Positions 31,301 to 45,200 of a stretch of 64,000 nucleotides of DNA are shown here, in pieces. Origin of the DNA: Cyprinodon diabolis (taxonomy: Eukaryota > Chordata > Actinopteri > Cyprinodontiformes > Cyprinodontidae). The notes below the pieces were generated by a model. That model had not been told where the DNA came from. It ran no database searches and saw only the letters and a program-made list of their open reading frames with translations. Each line of letters begins with the position of its first letter. Within the stretch, counting starts at the first letter, position 1. Both the position numbers and the translations under genes were made by a program. The DNA lies in assembly GCA_030533445.1 (NCBI GenBank), contig CM060064.1, positions 48,981,531-49,045,530 of the forward strand, written 5' to 3'.

Positions 31301-34300
31301 CTTCTTCATCCTCCCTGCTTCATCATCCTCACTGCTTCACCATCCTCACTGCTTCTTCATCCTCCCTGCTTCTTCATCCTCCCTGCTTCTTCATCCTCAC
31401 TGCTTCTTCATCTTCCCTGCTTCTTCATCCTCACTGCTTCTTCATCCTCCCTGCTTCATCATCCTCACTGCTTCTTCATCCTCCCTGCTTCTTCATCCTC
31501 ACTGCTTCTTCATCCTCCTTGCTTCATCATCTTCCCTGCTTCATCATCCTCACTGCTTCATCATCCTCACTGCTTCTTCATCTTCCCCGCTTCTTCATCC
31601 TCACTGCTTCATCTTCCTCATTGCTTCTTCATCCTCACTGCTTCATCTTCCTCACTGCTTCATCTTCCTTCCTGCTTCTTCATCCTCACTGCATCATCAT
31701 CATCACTGCTTCTTCATCTTCCCTGCTTCATCATCCTCCCTGCTTCATCATCCTCCCTGCTTCATCATCCTCACTGCTTCTTCATCCTCCCTGCTTCATC
31801 ATCCTCACTGCTTCTTCATCCTCCCTGCTTCATCATCCTCACTGCTTCATCATCCTCACTGCTTCATCATCCTCCCTGCTTCTTCATCCTCCCTGCTTCT
31901 TTATCCTCACTGCTTCTTCATCCTCCCTGCTTCATCATCTTCACTGCTTCTTCATCCTCACTGCTTCATCTTCCTCACTGCTTCATCTTCCTCACTGCTT
32001 CATCTTCCTCACTGCTTTATCATCCTCACTGCTTCTTCACCCTCCCTGCTTCATCATCCTCACTGCTTCATCATCCTCACTGCTTCTTCATCCTCCCTGC
32101 TTCTTCATCCTCACCGCTTCATCATCCTCACTGCTTCATCATCCTCACCGCTTCATCATCCTCACTGCTTCTTCATCCTCCCTGCTTCATCATCCTCACT
32201 GCTTCTTCATCCTCCCTGCTTCTTCATCCTCACTGCTTCTTCATCCTCCTTGCTTCATCATCTTCCCTGCTTCATCATCCTCACTGCTTCATCATCCTCC
32301 CTGCTTCTTCATCCTCCCTGCTTCATCATCCTCACTGCTTCTTCATCCTCCCTGCTTCTTCATCCTTCCTGCTTCTTCATCCTCCCTGCTTCATCATCCT
32401 CCCTACTTCTTCATCCTCCCTGCTTCTTCATCCTCACTGCTTCTTCATCTTCACTGCTTCTTCATCCTCACTGCTTCTTCATCCTCCCTGCTTCATCATC
32501 CTCACTGCTTCACCATCCTCATTGCTTCTTCATCCTCACTGCTTCATCAACCTCCCCGCTTCTTCATCCTCCCTGCTTCATCATCCTCCCTGCTTCTTCA
32601 TCCTCCCTGCTTCTTCATCCTCACTGCTTCATCATCCTCACTGCTTCTTCATCCTCCCTGCTTCATCATCCTCACTGCTTCTTCATCCTCCCTGCGTCTT
32701 CATCCTCCCTGCTTCATCATCCTCCCTGCTTCTTCATCCTCACTGCTTCTTCATCTTCCCTGCTTCATCATCTTCCCGGCTTCATCATCCTCACTGCTTC
32801 TTCATCCTCCCTGCTTCTTCATCCTCCCTGCTTCTTCATCTTCCCAGCTTCATCATCTTCCCTGCTTCATCATCCTCACTGCTTCTTCATCCTCACTGCT
32901 TCATCATCCTCACTGCTTCTTCATCCTCCCTGCTTCATCAACCTCCCTGCTTCTTCATCCTCACTGCTTCTTCATCCTCCCTGCTTCATCATCCTTTACT
33001 GCTTCTTCATCCTCCCTGCTTCATCATCCTGACTGCTTCTTCATCCTCCCTGCTTCTTCATCCTCCCTGCTTCATCATCCTCACTGCTTCTCCATCCTCA
33101 CTGCTTTATCATCCTCACTGCTTCTTCATCCTCCCTGCTTCTTTATCCTCACTGCTTCTTCATCCTCACTGCTTCATCATCCTCCCTGCTTCTTCATCCT
33201 CCCTGCTTCATCATCCTCACTGCTTCTTCATCCTCCCTGCTTCATCATCCTCACTGCTTCTACATCCTCCCTGCTTCATCATCCTCACTGCTTCTTCATC
33301 CTCCCTGCTTCATCATCCTCCCTGCTTCTTCATCCTCCCTGCTTCATCATCCTCACTGCTTCTTCATCCTCCCTGCTTCTTCATCCTTCCTGCTTCTTCA
33401 TCCTCCCTGCTTCATCATCCTCACTGCTTCTTCATCCTCCCTACTTCTTCATCCTCCCTGCTTCTTCATCCTCACTGCTTCTTCATCTTCACTGCTTCTT
33501 CATCCTCACTGCTTCTTCATCCTCCCTGCTTCATCATCCTCACTGCTTCACCATCCTCACTGCTTCTTCATCCTCCCTGCTTCTTCATCCTCACTGCTTC
33601 TTCATCTTCCCTGCTTCTTCATCCTCACTGCTTCTTCATCCTCCCTGCTTCATCATCCTCACTGCTTCTTCATCCTCCCTGCTTCTTCATCCTCACTGCT
33701 TCTTCATCCTCCTTGCTTCATCATCTTCCCTGCTTCATCATCCTCACTGCTTCATCATCCTCACTGCTTCTTCATCTTCCCTGCTTCATCATCCTCACTG
33801 CTTCTTCATCCTCACTGCTTCATCATCCTCACTGCCTCTTCATCCTCCCTGCTTCATCATCTTCACTGCTTCTTCATCCTCACTGCTTCTTCATCCTCCC
33901 TGCTTCATCATCTTCCCTGCTTCATCATCCTCACTGCTTCTTCATCCTCCTTGCTTCATCTTCCTCCCTGCTTCTTCATCCTCACTGCTTCTTCATCCTC
34001 CCTGCTTCATCATCCTCACTGCTTCTTCATCCTCACTGCTTCATCATCCTCACTGCTTCTTCATCCTCCCTGCTTCATCATCTTCACTGCTTCATCTTCC
34101 TCACTGCTTCTTCATCCTCCCTGCTTCATCATCCTCCCTGCTTCTTCATCCTCACTGCTTCATCATCCTCCCTGCTTCATCATCCTCACTGCTTCATCAT
34201 CCTCCCTGCTTCTTCATCCTCACTGCTTCATCATCCTCCCTGCTTCATCATCCTCACTGCTTCTTCACCCTCCCTGCTTCATCATCCTCACTGCTTCATC

Positions 34301-37300
34301 ATCCTCACTGCTTCATCATCCTCACTGCTTCTTCATCCTCACTGCTTCATCATCCTCCCTGCTTCTTCATCCTCCCTGCTTCATCATCCTCACTGCTTCT
34401 TCATCCTCACTGCTTCATCATCCTCACTGCTTCTTCATCCTCCCTGCTTCATCAACCTCCCTGCTTCTTCATCCTCACTGCTTCTTCATCCTCCCTGCTT
34501 CATCATCCTTTACTGCTTCTTCATCCTCCCTGCTTCATCATCCTGACTGCTTCTTCATCCTCCCTGCTTCTTCATCCTCCCTGCTTCATCATCCTCACTG
34601 CTTCTTCATCCTCCCTGCTTCATCATCCTCACTACTTCATCATCCTCACTGCTTCATCATCCTCACTGCTTCATCATCCTCCCTGCTTCTTCATCCTCCC
34701 TGCTTCTTTATCCTCCCTGCTTCTTAATCCTCCCTGCTTCATAATCTTCACTGCTTCTTCATCCTCACTGCTTCATCTTCCTCACTGCTTCATCTTCCTC
34801 ACTGCTTTATCATCCTCACTGCTTCTCCATCCTCACTGCTTTATCATCCTCACTGCTTCTTCATCCTCCCTGCTTCTTTATCCTCACTGCTTCTTCATCC
34901 TCACTGCTTCATCATCCTCCCTGCTTCTTCATCCTCCCTGCTTCATCATCCTCACTGCTTCTTCATCCTCCCTGCTTCATCATCCTCACTGCTTCTACAT
35001 CCTCCCTGCTTCATCATCCTCACTGCTTCTTCATCCTCCCTGCTTCATCATCCTCCCTGCTTCTTCATCCTCCCTGCTTCATCATCCTCACTGCTTCTTC
35101 ATCCTCCCTGCTTCTTCATCCTTCCTGCTTCTTCATCCTCCCTGCTTCATCATCCTCACTGCTTCTTCATCCTCCCTACTTCTTCATCCTCCCTGCTTCT
35201 TCATCCTCACTGCTTCTTCATCCTCACTGCTTCTTCATCCTCCCTGCTTCATCATCCTCACTGCTTCACCATCCTCACTGCTTCTTCATCCTCCCTGCTT
35301 CTTCATCCTCCCTGCTTCTTCATCCTCACTGCTTCTTCATCTTCCCTGCTTCTTCATCCTCACTGCTTCTTCATCCTCCCTGCTTCATCATCCTCACTGC
35401 TTCTTCATCCTCCCTGCTTCTTCATCCTCACTGCTTCTTCATCCTCCTTGCTTCATCATCTTCCCTGCTTCATCATCCTCACTGCTTCATCATCCTCCCT
35501 GCTTCTTCATCCTCCCTGCTTCATCATCCTCACTGCTTCTTCATCCTCCCTGCTTCTTCATCCTTCCTGCTTCTTCATCCTCCCTGCTTCATCATCCTCC
35601 CTACTTCTTCATCCTCCCTGCTTCTTCATCCTCACTGCTTCTTCATCTTCACTGCTTCTTCATCCTCACTGCTTCTTCATCCTCCCTGCTTCATCATCCT
35701 CACTGCTTCACCATCCTCATTGCTTCTTCATCCTCACTGCTTCATCAACCTCCCCGCTTCTTCATCCTCCCTGCTTCATCATCCTCCCTGCTTCTTCATC
35801 CTCCCTGCTTCTTCATCCTCACTGCTTCATCATCCTCACTGCTTCTTCATCCTCCCTGCTTCATCATCCTCACTGCTTCTTCATCCTCCCTGCGTCTTCA
35901 TCCTCCCTGCTTCATCATCCTCCCTGCTTCATCATCCTCCCTGCTTCTTCATCCTCACTGCTTCTTCATCTTCCCTGCTTCATCATCTTCCCGGCTTCAT
36001 CATCCTCACTGCTTCTTCATCCTCCCTGCTTCTTCATCCTCCCTGCTTCTTCATCTTCCCAGCTTCATCATCTTCCCTGCTTCATCATCCTCACTGCTTC
36101 TTCATCCTCACTGCTTCATCATCCTCACTGCTTCTTCATCCTCCCTGCTTCATCAACCTCCCTGCTTCTTCATCCTCACTGCTTCTTCATCCTCCCTGCT
36201 TCATCATCCTTTACTGCTTCTTCATCCTCCCTGCTTCATCATCCTGACTGCTTCTTCATCCTCCCTGCTTCTTCATCCTCCCTGCTTCATCATCCTCACT
36301 GCTTCTCCATCCTCACTGCTTTATCATCCTCACTGCTTCTTCATCCTCCCTGCTTCTTTATCCTCACTGCTTCTTCATCCTCACTGCTTCATCATCCTCC
36401 CTGCTTCTTCATCCTCCCTGCTTCATCATCCTCACTGCTTCTTCATCCTCCCTGCTTCATCATCCTCACTGCTTCTACATCCTCCCTGCTTCATCATCCT
36501 CACTGCTTCTTCATCCTCCCTGCTTCATCATCCTCCCTGCTTCTTCATCCTCCCTGCTTCATCATCCTCACTGCTTCTTCATCCTCCCTGCTTCTTCATC
36601 CTTCCTGCTTCTTCATCCTCCCTGCTTCATCATCCTCACTGCTTCTTCATCCTCCCTACTTCTTCATCCTCCCTGCTTCTTCATCCTCACTGCTTCTTCA
36701 TCTTCACTGCTTCTTCATCCTCACTGCTTCTTCATCCTCCCTGCTTCATCATCCTCACTGCTTCACCATCCTCACTGCTTCTTCATCCTCCCTGCTTCTT
36801 CATCCTCCCTGCTTCTTCATCCTCACTGCTTCTTCATCTTCCCTGCTTCTTCATCCTCACTGCTTCTTCATCCTCCCTGCTTCATCATCCTCACTGCTTC
36901 TTCATCCTCCCTGCTTCTTCATCCTCACTGCTTCTTCATCCTCCTTGCTTCATCATCTTCCCTGCTTCATCATCCTCACTGCTTCATAATCCTCACTGCT
37001 TCTTCATCTTCCCTGCTTCATCATCCTCACTGCTTCTTCATCCTCACTGCTTCATCATCCTCACTGCCTCTTCATCCTCCCTGCTTCATCATCTTCACTG
37101 CTTCTTCATCCTCACTGCTTCTTCATCCTCCCTGCTTCATCATCTTCCCTGCTTCATCATCCTCACTGCTTCTTCATCCTCCTTGCTTCATCTTCCTCCC
37201 TGCTTCTTCATCCTCACTGCTTCTTCATCCTCCCTGCTTCATCATCCTCACTGCTTCTTCATCCTCACTGCTTCATCATCCTAGCTGCTTCTTCATCCTC

Positions 37301-38460
37301 CCTGCTTCATCATCTTCACTGCTTCATCTTCCTCACTGCTTCTTCATCCTCCCTGCTTCATCATCCTCCCTGCTTCTTCATCCTCACTGCTTCATCATCC
37401 TCCCTGCTTCATCATCCTCACTGCTTCATCATCCTCCCTGCTTCTTCATCCTCACTGCTTCATCATCCTCCCTGCTTCATCATCCTCACTGCTTCTTCAC
37501 CCTCCCTGCTTTATCATCCTCACTGCTTCATCATCCTCACTGCTTCATCATCCTCACTGCTTCTTCATCCTCACTGCTTCATCATCCTCCCTGCTTCTTC
37601 ATCCTCCCTGCTTCATCATCCTCACTGCTTCTTCATCCTCACTGCTTCATCATCCTCACTGCTTCTTCATCCTCCCTGCTTCATCAACCTCCCTGCTTCT
37701 TCATCCTCACTGCTTCTTCATCCTCCCTGCTTCATCATCCTTTACTGCTTCTTCATCCTCCCTGCTTCATCATCCTGACTGCTTCTTCATCCTCCCTGCT
37801 TCTTCATCCTCCCTGCTTCATCATCCACACTGCTTCTTCATCCTCCCTGCTTCATCATCCTCACTACTTCATCATCCTCACTGCTTCATCATCCTCACTG
37901 CTTCATCATCCTCCCTGCTTCTTCATCCTCCCTGCTTCTTTATCCTCCCTGCTTCTTAATCCTCCCTGCTTCATAATCTTCACTGCTTCTTCATCCTCAC
38001 TGCTTCATCTTCCTCACTGCTTCATCTTCCTCACTGCTTCATCTTCCTCACTGCTTTATCATCCTCACTGCTTCTTCACCCTCCCTGCTTCTTCATCCTC
38101 ACTGCTTCTTCATCTTCCCTGCTTCTTCATCCTCACTGCTTCATCATCCTCCCTGCTTCATCATCCTCACTGCTTCTTCATCCTTCCTGCTTCTTCATCC
38201 TCACTGCTTCATCATCCTCACTGCTTCCTCATCCTCACTGCTTCATCATCCTCACTGCTTCATCTTCCTCCCTGCTTCCTCATCCTCCCTGCTTCATCAT
38301 CCTCACTGCTTCTTCATCCTCACTGCTTCATCATCCTCACTGCTTCTTCATCTTCCCTGCTTCATCATCCTCACTGCTCATCATCCTCACTGCTTCTTCA
38401 TCTTCCTCACTGCTTCATCTTCCTCCCTGCTTCTTCATCCTCACTGCTTCATCTTCCTCA

Positions 38461-41400
38461 TTGCTTCTTCATCCTCACTGCTTCATCAACCTCCCCGCTT
38501 CTTCATCCTCCCTGCTTCATCATCCTCCCTGCTTCTTCATCCTCCCTTCTTCTTCATCCTCACTGCTTCATCATCCTCACTGCTTCTTCATCCTCCCTGC
38601 TTCATCATCCTCACTGCTTCTTCATCCTCCCTGCGTCTTCATCCTCCCTGCTTCATCATCCTCCCTGCTTCATCATCCTCCCTGCTTCTTCATCCTCACT
38701 GCTTCTTCATCTTCCCTGCTTCATCATCTTCCCGGCTTCATCATCCTCACTGCTTCTTCATCCTCCCTGCTTCTTCATCCTCCCTGCTTCTTCATCCTCA
38801 CTGCTTCTTCATCTTCCCAGCTTCATCATCTTCCCTGCTTCATCATCCTCACTGCTTCTTCATCCTCACTGCTTCTTCATCCTCACTGCTTCATCATCCT
38901 CACTGCTTCTTAATCCTCACTGCTTCTTCATCTTCCCTGCTTCTTCATCCTCACTGCTTCATCATCCTCACTGCTTCTTCATCCTCCCTGCTTCATCATC
39001 CTCACTGCTTCTTCATCCTCCCTGCGTCTTCATCCTCCCTGCTTCATCATCCTCCCTGCTTCATCATCCTCCCTGCTTCTTCATCCTCACTGCTTCTTCA
39101 TCTTCCCTGCTTCATCATCTTCCCGGCTTCATCATCCTCACTGCTTCTTCATCCTCCCTGCTTCTTCATCCTCCCTGCTTCTTCATCCTCACTGCTTCTT
39201 CATCTTCCCAGCTTCATCATCTTCCCTGCTTCATCATCCTCACTGCTTCTTCATCCTCACTGCTTCTTCATCCTCACTGCTTCATCATCCTCACTGCTTC
39301 TTAATCCTCACTGCTTCTTCATCTTCCCTGCTTCATCATCCTCACTGCTTCATCATCCTCACTGCTTCTTCATCTTCCTCATTGCTTCATCTTCCTCCCT
39401 GCTTCTTCATCCTCACTGCTTCATCTTTCTCATTGCTTCTTCATCCTCACTGCTTCATCATCCTCCCCGCTTCTTCATCCTCCCTGCTTCATCATCCTCC
39501 CTGCTTCATCATCCTCCCTGCTTCTTCATCCTCCCTGCTTCTTCATCCTCACTGCTTCATAATCCTCACTGCTTCTTCATCCTCCCTGCTTCTTCATCCT
39601 CCCTGCTTCTTCATCCTCGCTGCTTCATCATCCTCCCTGCTTCTTCATCCTCCCTGCTTCATCATCCTCACTGCTTCTTCATCCTCCCTGCTTCATCATC
39701 CTCACTGCTTCTTCATACTCCCTGCTTCTTCATCCTCCCTGCTTCATCATTCTCCCTGCTTCTTCATCCTCCCTGCTTTATATCATCTCTGCTTCATCAT
39801 CCTCCCCGCTTCTTCATCCTCCCCGCTTCTTCATCCTCACTGCTTCATCTTCCTCATTGCTTCTTCACCCTCCCTGCTTTATCATCCTCACTGCTTCATC
39901 ATCCTCACTGCTTCATCATCCTCACTGCTTCTTCATCCTCACTGCTTCATCATCCTCCCTGCTTCTTCATCCTCCCTGCTTCATCATCCTCACTGCTTCT
40001 TCATCCTCACTGCTTCATCATCCTCACTGCTTCTTCATCCTCCCTGCTTCATCAACCTCCCTGCTTCTTCATCCTCACTGCTTCTTCATCCTCCCTGCTT
40101 CATCATCCTTTACTGCTTCTTCATCCTCCCTGCTTCATCATCCTGACTGCTTCTTCATCCTCCCTGCTTCTTCATCCTCCCTGCTTCATCATCCTCACTG
40201 CTTCTTCATCCTCCCTGCTTCATCATCCTCACTACTTCATCATCCTCACTGCTTCATCATCCTCACTGCTTCATCATCCTCCCTGCTTCTTCATCCTCCC
40301 TGCTTCTTTATCCTCCCTGCTTCTTAATCCTCCCTGCTTCATAATCTTCACTGCTTCTTCATCCTCACTGCTTCATCTTCCTCACTGCTTCATCTTCCTC
40401 ACTGCTTCATCTTCCTCACTGCTTTATCATCCTCACTGCTTCTTCACCCTCCCTGCTTCTTCATCCTCACTGCTTCTTCATCTTCCCTGCTTCTTCATCC
40501 TCACTGCTTCATCATCCTCCCTGCTTCATCATCCTCACTGCTTCTTCATCCTCCCTGCTTCTTCATCCTCACTGCTTCATCATCCTCACTGCTTCCTCAT
40601 CCTCACTGCTTCATCATCCTCACTGCTTCATCTTCCTCCCTGCTTCTTCATCCTCCCTGCTTCTTCATCCTCACTGCTTCTTCATCTTCCCTTCTTCATC
40701 ATCTTCCCTGCTTCATCATCCTCACTGCTTCTTCATCCTCACTGCTTCATCATCCTCACTGCTTCTTCATCTTCCCTGCTTCATCATCCTCACTGCTTCA
40801 TCATCCTCACTGCTTCTTCATCTTCCTCACTGCTTCATCTTCCTCCCTGCTTCTTCATCCTCACTGCTTCATCTTCCTCATTGCTTCTTCATCCTCACTG
40901 CTTCATCAACCTCCCCGCTTCTTCATCCTCCCTGCTTCATCATCCTCCCTGCTTCTTCATCCTCCCTGCTTCTTCATCCTCACTGCTTCATCATCCTCAC
41001 TGCTTCTTCATCCTCCCTACTTCATCATCCTCACTGCTTCTTCATCCTCCCTGCGTCTTCATCCTCCCTGCTTCATCATCCTCCCTGCTTCATCATCCTC
41101 CCTGCTTCTTCATCCTCACTGCTTCTTCATCTTCCCTGCTTCATCATCTTCCCGGCTTCATAATCCTCACTGCTTCTTCATCCTCCCTGCTTCTTCATCC
41201 TCCCTGCTTCTTCATCCTCACTGCTTCTTCATCTTCCCAGCTTCATCATCTTCCCTGCTTCATCATCCTCACTGCTTCTTCATCCTCACTGCTTCTTCAT
41301 CCTCACTGCTTCATCATCCTCACTGCTTCTTAATCCTCACTGCTTCTTCATCTTCCCTGCTTCTTCATCATCACTGCTTCATCATCCTCACTGCTTCTTC

Positions 41401-42280
41401 ATCCTCCCTGCTTCATCATCCTCACTGCTTCTTCATCCTCCCTGCGTCTTCATCCTCCCTGCTTCATCATCCTCCCTGCTTCATCATCCTCCCTGCTTCT
41501 TCATCCTCACTGCTTCTTCATCTTCCCTGCTTCATCATCTTCCCGGCTTCATCATCCTCACTGCTTCTTCATCCTCCCTGCTTCTTCATCCTCCCTGCTT
41601 CTTCATCCTCACTGCTTCTTCATCTTCCCAGCTTCATCATCTTCCCTGCTTCATCATCCTCACTGCTTCTTCATCCTCACTGCTTCTTCATCCTCACTGC
41701 TTCATCATCCTCACTGCTTCTTAATCCTCACTGCTTCTTCATCTTCCCTGCTTCATCATCCTCACTGCTTCATCATCCTCACTGCTTCTTCATCTTCCTC
41801 ATTGCTTCATCTTCCTCCCTGCTTCTTCATCCTCACTGCTTCATCTTTCTCATTGCTTCTTCATCCTCACTGCTTCATCATCCTCCCCGCTTCTTCATCC
41901 TCCCTGCTTCATCATCCTCCCTGCTTCATCATCCTCCCTGCTTCTTCATCCTCCCTGCTTCTTCATCCTCACTGCTTCATAATCCTCACTGCTTCTTCAT
42001 CCTCCCTGCTTCTTCATCCTCCCTGCTTCTTCATCCTCGCTGCTTCATCATCCTCCCTGCTTCTTCATCCTCCCTGCTTCATCATCCTCACTGCTTCTTC
42101 ATCCTCCCTGCTTCATCATCCTCACTGCTTCTTCATACTCCCTGCTTCTTCATCCTCCCTGCTTCATCATCCTCCCTGCTTCTTCATCCTCCCTGCTTTA
42201 TATCATCTCTGCTTCATCATCCTCCCCGCTTCTTCATCCTCCCCGCTTCTTCATCCTCACTGCTTCATCTTCCTCATTGC
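38461..42280. repeat. Duplicated 1.4-kb block at 2420-bp offset inside the giant array
   Basis: The block 38461-39860 matches 40881-42280 at a constant 2420-base offset; for example the CATCAACCTCCCCGC landmark and the CATCTTTCTCATTGC variant near 39424 and 41844. Divergence begins near 39860/42280. Upstream landmarks (CATAATCTT at 37972 and 40340) are spaced 2368 apart, so a 52-base indel separates the copies in front. Confidence 0.7.
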
Positions 42281-45200
42281 TTCTTCATCCTCACTGCTTC
42301 ATCTTCCTCACTGCTTCATCTTCCTCCCTGCTTCTTCATCCTCACTGCTTCATCATCATCACTGCTTCTTCATCTTCCCTGCTTCATCATCCTCACTGCT
42401 TCTTCATCCTCCCTGCTTCATCATCCTCCCTGCTTCATCATCCTCACAGCTTCTTCATCCTCCCTGCTTCATCATCCTCACTGCTTCTTCATCCTCCCTG
42501 CTTCATCATCCTCACTGCTTCATCATCCTCACTGCTTCTTCATCCTCCCTGCTTCATCATCCTCACTGCTTCATCATCCTTCCTGCTTCTTCATCCTCCC
42601 TGCTTTATATCATCCCTGCTTCATCATCCTCCCCGCTTCTTAATCCTCCCCGCTTCTTCATCCTCACTGCTTCATCTTCCTCATTGCTTCTTCATCCTCA
42701 CTGCTTCATCTTCCTCACTGCTTCATCTTCCTCCCTGCTTCTTCATCCTCACTGCATCATCATCATCACTGCTTCTTCATCTTCCCTGCTTCATCATCCT
42801 CACTGCTTCTTCATCCTCCCTGCTTCATCATCCTCCCTGCTTCATCATCCTCACTGCTTCTTCATCCTCCCTGCTTCATCATCCTCACTGCTTCTTCATC
42901 CTCCCTGCTTCATCATCCTCACTGCTTCATCATCCTCACTGCTTCATCATCCTCCCTGCTTCTTCATCCTCCCTGCTTCTTTATCCTCACTGCTTCTTCA
43001 TCCTCCCTGCTTCATCATCTTCACTGCTTCTTCATCCTCACTGCTTCTTCATCCTCCTTGCTTCATCATCTTCCCTGCTTCATCATCCTCACTGCTTCAT
43101 CATCCTCACTGCTTCTTCATCTTCCCTGCTTCATCATCCTCACTGCTTCTTCATCTTCCCTGCTTCATCATCCTCCCTGCTTCATCATCCTCACTGCTTC
43201 TTCATCCTCCCTGCTTCATCATCCTCACTGCTTCATCATCCTCACTGCTTCATCATCCTCCCTGCTTCTTCATCCTCCCTGCTTCTTTATCCTCACTGCT
43301 TCTTCATCCTCCCTGCTTCATCATCTTCACTGCTTCTTCATCCTCACTGCTTCATCTTCCTCACTGCTTCATCTTCCTCACTGCTTCATCTTCCTCACTG
43401 CTTTATCATCCTCACTGCTTCTTCACCCTCCCTGCTTCATCATCCTCACTGCTTCATCATCCTCACTGCTTCTTCATCCTCCCTGCTTCTTCATCCTCCC
43501 TGCTTCTTTATCCTCACTGCTTCTTTATCCTCCCTGCTTCATCATCTTCACTGCTTCTTCATCCTCACTGCTTCATCTTCCTCACTGCTTCATCTTCCTC
43601 ACTGCTTCATCTTCCTCACTGCTTTATCATCCTCACTGCTTCTTCACCCTCCCTGCTTCATCATCCTCACTGCTTCATCATCCTCACTGCTTCTTCATCC
43701 TCCCTGCTTCTTCATCCTCACCGCTTCATCATCCTCACTGCTTCTTCATCTTCCCTGCTTCATCATCCTCACTGCTTCTTCATCCTCCCTGCTTCATCAT
43801 CCTCCCTGCTTCATCATCCTAACTGCTTCTTCATCCTCCCTGCTTCATCATCCTCACTGCTTCTTCATCCTCCCTGCTTCATCATCCTCACTGCTTCATC
43901 ATCCTCACTGCTTCATCATCCTCCCTGCTTCTTCATCCTCCCTGCTTCTTTATCCTCACTGCTTCTTCATCCTCCCTGCTTCATCATCTTCACTGCTTCT
44001 TCATCCTCACTGCTTCTACATCCTCCTTGCTTCATCATCTTCCCTGCTTCATCATCCTCACTGCTTCATCATCCTCACTGCTTCTTCATCTTCCCTGCTT
44101 CATCATCCTCACTGCTTCTTCATCTTCCCTGCTTCATCATCCTCACTGCTTCTTCATCCTCCCTGCTTCTTCATCCTCCCTGCTTCATCAACCTCACTGC
44201 TTCTTCATCCTCCCTGCTTCATCATCCTCACTGCTTCATCATCCTCACTGCTTCATCATCCTCCCTGCTTCTTCATCCTCCCTGCTTCTTTATCCTCACT
44301 GCTTCTTCATCCTCCCTGCTTCATCATCTTCACTGCTTCTTCATCCTCACTGCTTCATCTTCCTCACTGCTTCATCTTCCTCACTGCTTCATCTTCCTCA
44401 CTGCTTTATCATCCTCACTGCTTCTTCACCCTCCCTGCTTCATCATCCTCACTGCTTCATCATCCTCACTGCTTCTTCATCCTCCCTGCTTCTTCATCCT
44501 CACTGCTTCTTTATCCTCACTGCTTCTTCATCCTCCCTGCTTCATCATCTTCACTGCTTCTTCATCCTTCCTGCTTCTTCATCCTCCCTGCTTTATATCA
44601 TCCCTGCTTCATCATCCTCCCCGCTTCTTCATCCTCCCCGCTTCTTCATCCTCACTGCTTCATCTTCCTCATTGCTTCTTCATCCTCACTGCTTCATCTT
44701 CCTCACTGCTTCATCCTCCTCCCTGCTTCTTCATCCTCACTGCATCATCATCATCACTGCTTCTTCATCTTCCCTGCTTCATCATCCTCACTGCTTCTTC
44801 ATCCTCCCTGCTTCATCATCCTCCCTGCTTCATCATCCTCACTGCTTCTTCATCCTCCCTGCTTCATCATCCTCACTGCTTCTTCATCCTCCCTGCTTCA
44901 TCATCCTCACTGCTTCATCATCCTCACTGCTTCATCATCCTCCCTGCTTCTTCATCCTCCCTGCTTCTTTATCCTCACTGCTTCTTCATCCTCCCTGCTT
45001 CATCATCTTCACTGCTTCTTCATCCTCACTGCTTCATCTTCCTCACTGCTTCATCTTCCTCACTGCTTCATCTTCCTCACTGCTTTATCATCCTCACTGC
45101 TTCTTCACCCTCCCTGCTTCATCATCCTCACTGCTTCATCATCCTCACTGCTTCTTCATCCTCCCTGCTTCTTCATCCTCACCGCTTCATCATCCTCACT

